From assembly GCA_030432795.1 (NCBI GenBank), contig JAUILW010000021.1, forward strand, positions 1-16,522: DNA of 16,522 nt, read 5' to 3'. Position 1 is the first letter of the stretch, and every line of letters begins with the position of its first letter. Below are positions 5,127 through 11,096 of this stretch, in pieces. The notes below the pieces were generated by a model. The model made no database searches, was not told the DNA's origin, and saw only the letters and a program-made list of their open reading frames with translations. Both the position numbers and the translations under genes were made by a program. The stretch comes from Gammaproteobacteria bacterium. Its GTDB lineage: Bacteria; Pseudomonadota; Gammaproteobacteria; Pseudomonadales; Azotimanducaceae.

Positions 5127-7970
5127 ATGTCTGAAGCCACCCCGGAACCGGACGAACGGGCACCGGCGGGCGGTGACTGGCCCATCTACAAGCGCCTGCT
5201 GACGTACGTCCGCCCGTACTGGCTGCTGTTCGCCGTGGCGGTGCTGGGGTTTCTCATCGGTGGTGCAGCGGAAGCTTACTTCACCAATATCGTCAAGGAT
5301 CTCATCGATACTTGGGGTTCGGCGGACCTCCACGCCGCCTGGAGCATACCGCTGGCGATGTTCCTCGCCGCGCTTGTGCGCGCCTTCGGCGCCATCGTCG
5401 GCGAAGCGCTGCTGTCCATGGTCAGCTTCAATGTCGTGTACAACCTGCGCGTGCAGCTGTTCGATCAGCTGCTCGATATGCCGAGCCGCTACTTCGACGC
5501 CAGCACCCAAGGGCATCTGGTATCAAGACTGACCTTCAACGTGGCGCAGCTGCGCGATACCGGTACCGATGCGCTCAAGACCATCGTCGAAGACGGCATC
5601 AAACTCTTTGTCTACTTCGGCTGGATGCTGTTTCTGAGCTGGGAGCTGACGCTCATCTTCGTCGCCGCTGCGCCGCTGCTTGCCGGGGTGGTGATGTTCG
5701 CCAGTCGTCGCTTCCGCCGCATCAGCAAACGCATTCAAGGGTCCATGGGCGACGTCACCCATGTGGCCAGTGAGGCGGTCAATGGCTACCGCGTGGTGAA
5801 GGTCTACGGCGGTGAAGGCTACGAGCGCACGCGCTTCAACCGCGCCAGCCGTGTCAACCGTCAGCAGAGTATGAAGATGGCGGTCACCAAGGTTTTCAGC
5901 ACGCAGGTGAACGAAACCCTGGTGGCGATGGCCATTGCCTTGCTGGTGCTGTTTCTGTTTCAAAGCGGCATCGGGTCCGAAATGACCAAAGGCGAAGTGG
6001 TGCAGTTTCTGTCCCTGGCCGGGCTCCTGGCACGGCCGATCCGCAAACTCTCTGACGTCAACGCCAAGCTGCAACGGGGCCTTGCCGCAGCAGAGGATGT
6101 GTTCAGCCAGCTCGATGAACAGGTGGAGGAAGACCCCGGCACGGTCGAATGTGAGCGTGTGCGTGGTCGCATTGAGTTTCGCGACGTGCGCTTTTCCTAC
6201 CAGCGCAGCACGGAGCCGGTGCTGAAGGGTGTGTCGCTCACCGTGGAGCCGGGACAGACGGTGGCGCTGGTGGGGCGCTCCGGCAGCGGCAAGAGCACCA
6301 TTGCCAGCCTGATTCCCCGCTTTTACGACATTGATTCCGGCGAGATCCTCATCGACGGAACCCCCATCCAGACCTACAAACTTCGCGCTCTGCGTGACCA
6401 GATTGCCCTGGTCAACCAGCAGATCACGCTGTTCAACGACACGCTGGCGAGGAATATCGCCTACGGCGGGCTTGCACAGGCAAGCCAGGAAGCCATCGAA
6501 GAGGCAGTAGAGCGGGCCCATGCCACCGAGTTCATCAACCGGTTGCCGGAGGGGCTCGACACCATCGTCGGCGACAACGGCGTGCTGTTATCTGGCGGCC
6601 AGCGTCAACGGGTGGCGGTCGCTCGGGCGCTATTGAAAGACGCGCCGATCCTGATCCTTGATGAAGCAACATCCGCTCTGGATACCGAGTCGGAACGGCA
6701 CATTCAGGCGGCACTGGATGAAGTGATGAAGGGCCGGACCACCATCGTCATCGCGCACCGGCTTTCCACCATCGAAAATGCCGATGTCATCATCGTCATG
6801 GACAACGGCGCCATCGTCGAGCAGGGCGACCACGCGACGCTGCTGGCCGCGGGTGGCGCCTACGCCGCGTTGTACAACGCACAGTTCGAGGAGGATGCGC
6901 TGGCAGGCAAGGCGTCGCCTGCGCCAAGCAAGCCGCAGCTGAAACGTCGCCAGCGAACGGCAGCGCCCCGCCGGGTTGCTGCGCGGAGCATCGAACACGG
7001 CTGGTATGAAGGCGCGTGGTGGGTGCCGCTTGCCAAGCCACTGTCCTGGGTGTTTGGCCGCGCCTCCGGCAGACGCAGGCGCAGCTACGCCACATCCACC
7101 GAGAAAACCTGGCGTGCGCCCGTGCCGGTGGTCGTCGTTGGCAATATCACCGCCGGTGGCACCGGCAAGACGCCCCTGGTCATGGCGCTGGCTGCCTGGC
7201 TCGAGGCGCAGGGTTTCACCCCTGGCATCGTTTCCCGTGGCTATGGCGCGAGCCGGGAAGGGGAGGTGCCGCCTGATGGCAATCCCGCCGAGTACGGCGA
7301 TGAGCCGGTGCTCATGGCGAGACGCACCAACCGCCCTGTGTATACCGGCAAGAACAGGGTACGAGCGGTACAGAGGCTTCTGGCAGAACATGCCTGCGAC
7401 ATCATCCTTGCCGATGACGGATTGCAGCACTACGCGCTGGCGCGGGATATTGAAATCTGTGTAGTGGACGGACAACGGGGCCTGGGCAACGGCGCGCTGA
7501 TGCCGGCCGGACCATTGCGCGAGCCAAGCTCTCGCCTGGAGGAGGTCGATCTCATCGTCAGCAACGGCGAGGGTTTTGCCGACGCCGATGTGGTGATGCA
7601 CGTGGAACCTGTCGGTTACGTTGCGCTTGCTTCCAACCGGCAGCTGGGGTTGAACCACATCCCACCAGGAACCACCGTGCATGCGGTGGCCGGCATCGGC
7701 AACCCCGCACGCTTCGTGGACTCCCTCAAAGGTCTGGGTCTTGACGTGGTACTGCACGCGTTCCCGGATCATCACGAATTCAATGGCACGGAAATCCTCT
7801 TTGACGACGACTGGCCGGTCATCGTCACGGAAAAAGATGCCGGCAAGCTCATAAACACTGGCGCAGAGCTGGACGCCATCATTTATCTTCAGGTAGAAGC
7901 CCGCATCGGTGCGGAGCTCGACAGCAAGCTGCGGGCGCTGCTCACCCAACACGGAATCAGCGCACCATGA
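5127..7970 (+). CDS. msbA-lpxK: Fusion of lipid A flippase MsbA and tetraacyldisaccharide 4'-kinase LpxK
   Basis: One 947-codon frame encodes two lipid A proteins. Residues 1-590 are a complete ABC half-transporter: membrane domain with about six helices (first near 30-50), Walker A GRSGSGKST (383-391), signature LSGGQ (488-492), Walker B ending DE (512-513) and switch H544. Residues 591-621 are an Ala/Pro/Arg/Lys-rich linker. LpxK starts near 622 (IEHGWYEG), with a hydrophobic N-terminal segment, Walker A GGTGKT (677-682) and the LpxK signature DDGLQH (763-768). LpxK phosphorylates the 4' position to give lipid IVA on the inner face of the inner membrane; MsbA flips the completed lipid A core. 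Both halves have near-normal length (about 590 and 326). No in-frame ATG, GTG or TTG lies in the linker. The first candidate internal start is a GTG at 7023 (codon 633), inside the LpxK N-terminal helix, so a shortened free LpxK cannot be fully excluded. kdsB overlaps the stop by 4 nt. Confidence 0.93.
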   Translation: MSEATPEPDERAPAGGDWPIYKRLLTYVRPYWLLFAVAVLGFLIGGAAEAYFTNIVKDLIDTWGSADLHAAWSIPLAMFLAALVRAFGAIVGEALLSMVSFNVVYNLRVQLFDQLLDMPSRYFDASTQGHLVSRLTFNVAQLRDTGTDALKTIVEDGIKLFVYFGWMLFLSWELTLIFVAAAPLLAGVVMFASRRFRRISKRIQGSMGDVTHVASEAVNGYRVVKVYGGEGYERTRFNRASRVNRQQSMKMAVTKVFSTQVNETLVAMAIALLVLFLFQSGIGSEMTKGEVVQFLSLAGLLARPIRKLSDVNAKLQRGLAAAEDVFSQLDEQVEEDPGTVECERVRGRIEFRDVRFSYQRSTEPVLKGVSLTVEPGQTVALVGRSGSGKSTIASLIPRFYDIDSGEILIDGTPIQTYKLRALRDQIALVNQQITLFNDTLARNIAYGGLAQASQEAIEEAVERAHATEFINRLPEGLDTIVGDNGVLLSGGQRQRVAVARALLKDAPILILDEATSALDTESERHIQAALDEVMKGRTTIVIAHRLSTIENADVIIVMDNGAIVEQGDHATLLAAGGAYAALYNAQFEEDALAGKASPAPSKPQLKRRQRTAAPRRVAARSIEHGWYEGAWWVPLAKPLSWVFGRASGRRRRSYATSTEKTWRAPVPVVVVGNITAGGTGKTPLVMALAAWLEAQGFTPGIVSRGYGASREGEVPPDGNPAEYGDEPVLMARRTNRPVYTGKNRVRAVQRLLAEHACDIILADDGLQHYALARDIEICVVDGQRGLGNGALMPAGPLREPSSRLEEVDLIVSNGEGFADADVVMHVEPVGYVALASNRQLGLNHIPPGTTVHAVAGIGNPARFVDSLKGLGLDVVLHAFPDHHEFNGTEILFDDDWPVIVTEKDAGKLINTGAELDAIIYLQVEARIGAELDSKLRALLTQHGISAP

Positions 7971-8743
7971 CATCCGCTTTCCGCATTGTCGTGCCTGCCC
8001 GGTATGCCTCCGAACGACTGCCCGGAAAACCCCTGGAAGACATTCACGGCCTGCCCATGGTGGTACGCACCGCGCAGAGCGCATCTGCAGCCGGTGCATT
8101 GGAAGTGGTGGTTGCTACGGATGACAAGCGCATCTACGACGCAGCGTGTGCGCACGGTGTAGATGCGCAGATGACGGCGGCAGATCACCCCTCCGGCACC
8201 GACCGGTTGCTCGAGGTGGTGCAGATCCGAGAGTGGCCGGACGATGCGCTGGTCATCAACGTACAGGGCGACGAGCCACTCATCCCAGGCGCTGTGATCG
8301 CACAGCTTGCGCAAGGGATGGACAATCATGATGTTGCTGTGGGCACACTGTGCGAGCCGATCGATGCGGTTGAAGACGTGCTCAATCCCAACGTGGTAAA
8401 GGTCGTACGAGATCACAACCGGCGCGCCATCTACTTTTCGCGCGCGCCCATCCCCTACGCTCGCGGTCTGTTCGACAAGCCGGCAAACGAAGTGCGGCTG
8501 CCTGGCGGCGTACCGTATAGACGTCACATCGGCATCTATGCCTACCGGGTGGAAGCGCTCAAACTGTTTGCGCGGCTGGGCAGCGCGATGCTGGAACGCA
8601 CCGAGGCGCTCGAGCAGCTCCGGCTGCTGGAAGCGGGTATCGATATGCTGGTGCTGGACGCCTGCGCGCCCGTACCCGGCGGAGTGGATACTCCAGAAGA
8701 TCTGGCGAAAGTGCGTGCGTTTCTGGCTGCCGAAACGCGCTGA
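7967..8743 (+). CDS. kdsB: 3-deoxy-manno-octulosonate cytidylyltransferase (CMP-Kdo synthetase)
   Basis: Activates Kdo with CTP to CMP-Kdo, the sugar donor for the LPS inner core, in the cytoplasm. The 258 residues match the family length. Signatures: the nucleotide loop VPARYASERLPGKPL (10-24), VVVATDD, HPSGTDR, NVQGDEPLI and the region RAPIPYARG. The ATG lies inside the stop of the upstream fusion (ATGA, 4-nt overlap), so translation is probably coupled and the gene ends the exbB-exbD-msbA/lpxK-kdsB operon. The Trm112-like gene often found between lpxK and kdsB is absent here. Its stop codon sits in the loop of a strong hairpin shared with the convergent dehydrogenase gene. Confidence 0.97.
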   Translation: MTSAFRIVVPARYASERLPGKPLEDIHGLPMVVRTAQSASAAGALEVVVATDDKRIYDAACAHGVDAQMTAADHPSGTDRLLEVVQIREWPDDALVINVQGDEPLIPGAVIAQLAQGMDNHDVAVGTLCEPIDAVEDVLNPNVVKVVRDHNRRAIYFSRAPIPYARGLFDKPANEVRLPGGVPYRRHIGIYAYRVEALKLFARLGSAMLERTEALEQLRLLEAGIDMLVLDACAPVPGGVDTPEDLAKVRAFLAAETR

Positions 8744-8758
8744 GGCGCTTCGGCAGCC
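8725..8758. terminator. Hairpin spanning the kdsB stop, possible bidirectional terminator
   Basis: A perfect 10-bp stem (GGCTGCCGAA at 8725-8734 with TTCGGCAGCC at 8749-8758) is extended by a GCGC/GCGC inner stem (8737-8740 and 8745-8748) after a 2-nt bulge. The TGAG loop contains the kdsB stop codon. It lies between convergent kdsB and the dehydrogenase gene, the expected place for a shared terminator. No run of T follows on either strand, so it is not a classical intrinsic terminator; it may protect 3' ends or act with Rho. Confidence 0.5.
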
Positions 8759-8778
8759 GACGTAGTACTACCGCGATG

Positions 8779-9549
8779 TTACTTGGGTTGCATGCGAATG
8801 CCGCCGTCGAGGCGGATGGTTTCGCCGTTGAGGTACGGGTTTTCCATGATTTGCTGCGACAGCAGGGCGAACTCAACCGCGTTTCCGAGGCGGTGCGGGA
8901 ACTGCACCATCTCGATGAGCGGATCGCGTACGCGGTCCGGCGCGCCGGCCATCATGGGCGTTTCAAAAATGCCCGGAGCGATGGTGCAGATGCGGATGCC
9001 ATTACGCGCCAGATCCCGCGCGATCGGCAGCGTCATGCCGGCCACGCCGGCCTTGCTGGCGGAATAGGCGGCCTGGCCTATCTGACCATCGAATGCGGCA
9101 ACCGATGCCGTGTTGATGATCACGCCGCGCTCCTGGTCGTCGCCGATGGGCTCGTTCTTTGCCATGACTGCAGCGCACTTTGACAACGTGGAGAAGGTGC
9201 CGATGAGGTTGACCTGGATGACGAAATTGAATTTGGCGATATCCAGCGCCCCTTCGCGGCCGACCGTGCGGGCGGCTGCGCCGATGCCGGCGCAGTTGAC
9301 GTTGCCGTGAATGGCACCGAAGTCATCGGCCGCGCCGTCGACGCCTGCCTGAACCGACGCGTCATCGGTCACGTTGACCGTATAGGCCCGTGCGTTGCTG
9401 CCAAGGTTTTCCGCTGCCTGGCGGGCCAGGTCCTCGTTCAGGTCGAAGATGGCAACTTTGCCGCCCCGTTCGATCACCATCTGAGCGGTTGCCAGACCAA
9501 GGCCCGACGCGCCGCCGGTGATGACGACGACTTTGTTTTCGATGTTCAA
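8779..9549 (-). CDS. Short-chain dehydrogenase, 3-hydroxyacyl-CoA dehydrogenase type II (HSD10)-like
   Basis: NAD-dependent oxidation of 3-hydroxyacyl-CoA (or 3-hydroxy-2-methylbutyryl-CoA) is the best guess for this 256-residue SDR. The cofactor loop is TGGASGLG (11-18), followed by NCAG (85-88), S149 in NTASV, and the catalytic YSASK (Y162, K166). The C-terminal stretch ENPYLNGETIRLDGGIRM is characteristic of the HSD10 group rather than of acyl-ACP reductases (FabG). The frame is open far upstream, but the protein aligns to the family only from the TTG at 9549, which has AGGAA 7 nt before it; that start is preferred. A TATAAT lies 37 nt upstream. The gene faces kdsB and is divergent from the AlkB-like gene, so it stands outside the surrounding plus-strand operons. 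It could work with the acyl-CoA genes at the left edge. Confidence 0.9.
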   Translation of the reverse strand: MNIENKVVVITGGASGLGLATAQMVIERGGKVAIFDLNEDLARQAAENLGSNARAYTVNVTDDASVQAGVDGAADDFGAIHGNVNCAGIGAAARTVGREGALDIAKFNFVIQVNLIGTFSTLSKCAAVMAKNEPIGDDQERGVIINTASVAAFDGQIGQAAYSASKAGVAGMTLPIARDLARNGIRICTIAPGIFETPMMAGAPDRVRDPLIEMVQFPHRLGNAVEFALLSQQIMENPYLNGETIRLDGGIRMQPK

Positions 9550-9585
9550 TGTAGCGTTCCTATTCTCACGACTGGAAGGCGCGCG

Positions 9586-9614
9586 ATTATACAGAATCTG
9601 CCAGAACCGAAGCT
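9586..9614 (-). promoter_or_regulatory. Candidate promoter for the HSD10-like gene
   Basis: On the minus strand a perfect -10 hexamer TATAAT lies at 9586-9591, with TG immediately upstream. The -35 region at 17-nt spacing (AGCTTC, 9609-9614) is poor. Transcription would begin near 9579, giving a leader of about 30 nt before the TTG start at 9549. The element overlaps the likely start of the divergent AlkB-like gene. Confidence 0.4.
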
Positions 9615-10116
9615 CTTTGCGGATTTTCTCGAGCCGGGGCAGGCTCAGGCATTGTTGGACTGGTGCGCCAACGGCGTTCGCTGGCACCAGGAACATCTGC
9701 GTATGTTCGGCACAAGCCACCGCGTACCGAGACAGATCGCTTGGTTCGCCAAGCCCGGCGTTAATTACCGCTATTCGGGGGTAGACCATCCGGGCTGTGG
9801 TATGCCCGCAGAACTTGCGCCCCTCGCCAAGCGGCTTGATGCGAACCATGTGCTCCTGAATCGTTACCGGGATGGTGCTGACTACATGGGATGGCATACG
9901 GACGATGAACGCGGGGTGCAGGGCTCGGTGCACATCATCTCACTCGGAGCCGAGCGAAATCTGCGCTGGCGCATCGGCGAAAAGCGCGCGAGTGTAAGTC
10001 TCCAGCACGCTTCGCGACTGCTGCTCGATGGTCGTGTGCCGCACACGCTCACCCGCACGCGGCGCCCCTGCGGCGAGCGCTTCAGCCTGTCCTTCCGGCG
10101 GGTGGCAGATGACTGA
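9586..10116 (+). CDS. AlkB-like 2-oxoglutarate/Fe(II) dioxygenase (DNA/RNA alkylation repair)
   Basis: Oxidative demethylase family that removes methyl groups from N1-methyladenine and N3-methylcytosine with Fe(II) and 2-oxoglutarate. From the start used here it has 176 residues. The iron ligands are H104, D106 (GWHTDDE) and H153 (VPHTL). The 2-oxoglutarate arginines fit the family's R-x5-R pattern, R165 and R171 (RFSLSFR). PRQIAWFAKPGVNYRYSGVDHP and LLNRYRDGADYMGWH are typical of bacterial AlkB-like proteins. The start is uncertain: no in-frame ATG, GTG or TTG lies between 9541 and the conserved region. An ATT at 9586 has GGAAGG (9574-9579) 6 nt upstream; CTG at 9598 or TTG at 9652 are alternatives, the last cutting into the conserved domain. 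The stop overlaps the murB start by 8 nt, so the two genes are probably translated together. Substrate preference cannot be read. Confidence 0.85.
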   Translation: MIQNLPEPKLFADFLEPGQAQALLDWCANGVRWHQEHLRMFGTSHRVPRQIAWFAKPGVNYRYSGVDHPGCGMPAELAPLAKRLDANHVLLNRYRDGADYMGWHTDDERGVQGSVHIISLGAERNLRWRIGEKRASVSLQHASRLLLDGRVPHTLTRTRRPCGERFSLSFRRVADD

Positions 10117-11092
10117 TCTGCTCGCCAATACGCTGGGCGTGCGCTGCGAAGCCGATCGCGTATCGTTCATCCACAGCGTTGCAGACGCCCAGCGTGTGGT
10201 GCGCCATGCGCTGGATCGGGGTGAACCGATGCATCTGCTGGGTGGCGCATCGAATGTGGTGCTTCTGCCCAGGGTACGCAGCACGGTCGCGGTGGTGTGC
10301 AATCGAGGTATCGAACGGCTAACGGACGACGGACGATGGGTGACCGTGCGCGTGGCCGCTGGTGAGGTCTGGGAATCGTTCGTGCAATGGTGTCTGGATC
10401 ACGGGGTACCAGGGCCCGAGAACCTGACGCTGATTCCCGGCACCGTCGGCGCCGCTCCCATTCAGAACATCGGCGCCTACGGTGTAGAGGTCAGTGCCTT
10501 CATTGAGATGGTGGAAGCGGTGGATCTCAGGAGCGGCGAGGTGGCGGTTCTTTCTGCCGATGAATGCGCGTTCAGCTACCGGCACAGCCGCTTCAAAGCG
10601 GAAGCGACCTTTCTCATTACCGCTGTACGCATGCGCTTCGATCGCAGGCGTTCGCTATCCACCGACTATCCGGGCGTGGCTGCTCAGCTCAACGCCGAAA
10701 CACCGCAGGGGGTGGCGGATGCGGTGCGCACCATCCGCCGCAGCAAGCTGCCGGACCCACAGCAGATCGGCAACGTGGGTAGCTTCTTCAAGAACCCCGT
10801 GGTCAGCCGGGAAGCGGCGGCAAGGCTCGCCGAAACGGTGCCGGACCTCGTCACCTACGACACCGCGCAGGGCTGTAAGCTCGCGGCAGCCCAACTCATC
10901 GACCGCGCCGGCTGGCGTGGTGCTCGCCGCTACGGTGTACGGGTGTGGGACAAGCAGCCGCTGGTGCTGGTGAATGATGGTGCGCGCTCCGGCGAGCAGT
11001 TTCTACGAATGGCGCAGGATATCCGTACGGACATTCACCACCGGTTCGGCGTCGAACTTGAACGCGAACCGGTGGTGATAGGCGAGACCTGA
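10109..11092 (+). CDS. murB: UDP-N-acetylenolpyruvoylglucosamine reductase
   Basis: FAD enzyme that reduces UDP-GlcNAc-enolpyruvate with NADPH to UDP-MurNAc, the second committed step of peptidoglycan precursor synthesis. The 327 residues have the type I (E. coli-like) form. The FAD-binding motif LLGGASNVV (43-51) is followed by IPGTVGAAPIQNIGAYG (109-125), the type I tyrosine loop FSYRHSRFK (155-163), the catalytic serine S225 in GNVGSFFKNP, and a C-terminal ELERE (316-320) region that supplies the active-site glutamate. The ATG at 10109 lies within the end of the AlkB-like gene and follows GGTGG; the same frame is open to 10028, but the upstream residues are a shadow of alkB. murB runs into convergent rne with only 4 nt between the stop codons. 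Confidence 0.97.
   Translation: MTDLLANTLGVRCEADRVSFIHSVADAQRVVRHALDRGEPMHLLGGASNVVLLPRVRSTVAVVCNRGIERLTDDGRWVTVRVAAGEVWESFVQWCLDHGVPGPENLTLIPGTVGAAPIQNIGAYGVEVSAFIEMVEAVDLRSGEVAVLSADECAFSYRHSRFKAEATFLITAVRMRFDRRRSLSTDYPGVAAQLNAETPQGVADAVRTIRRSKLPDPQQIGNVGSFFKNPVVSREAAARLAETVPDLVTYDTAQGCKLAAAQLIDRAGWRGARRYGVRVWDKQPLVLVNDGARSGEQFLRMAQDIRTDIHHRFGVELEREPVVIGET
11035..11078. terminator. 14-bp perfect inverted repeat in the 3' end of murB
   Basis: TCACCACCGGTTCG (11035-11048) and CGAACCGGTGGTGA (11065-11078) are exact inverted repeats of 14 bp with a 16-nt loop; CGT/ACG inside the loop can add 3 bp past a 1-nt bulge. It ends 14 nt before the murB stop, where convergent rne also ends. It could terminate or stabilise both transcripts. 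No T-run follows, so a Rho-independent function is not shown. Confidence 0.5.
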
Positions 11093-11096
11093 CGGA

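Noticed and set aside
6630..8099. 489-codon minus-strand open frame under the MsbA-LpxK gene
   Set aside because: Antisense shadow of the ATPase and kinase motifs on the plus strand; no recognisable domain.
9550..9933. 128-codon N-terminal extension of the HSD10-like dehydrogenase
   Set aside because: It is antisense to the conserved AlkB motifs, while SDR similarity begins exactly at the TTG at 9549.
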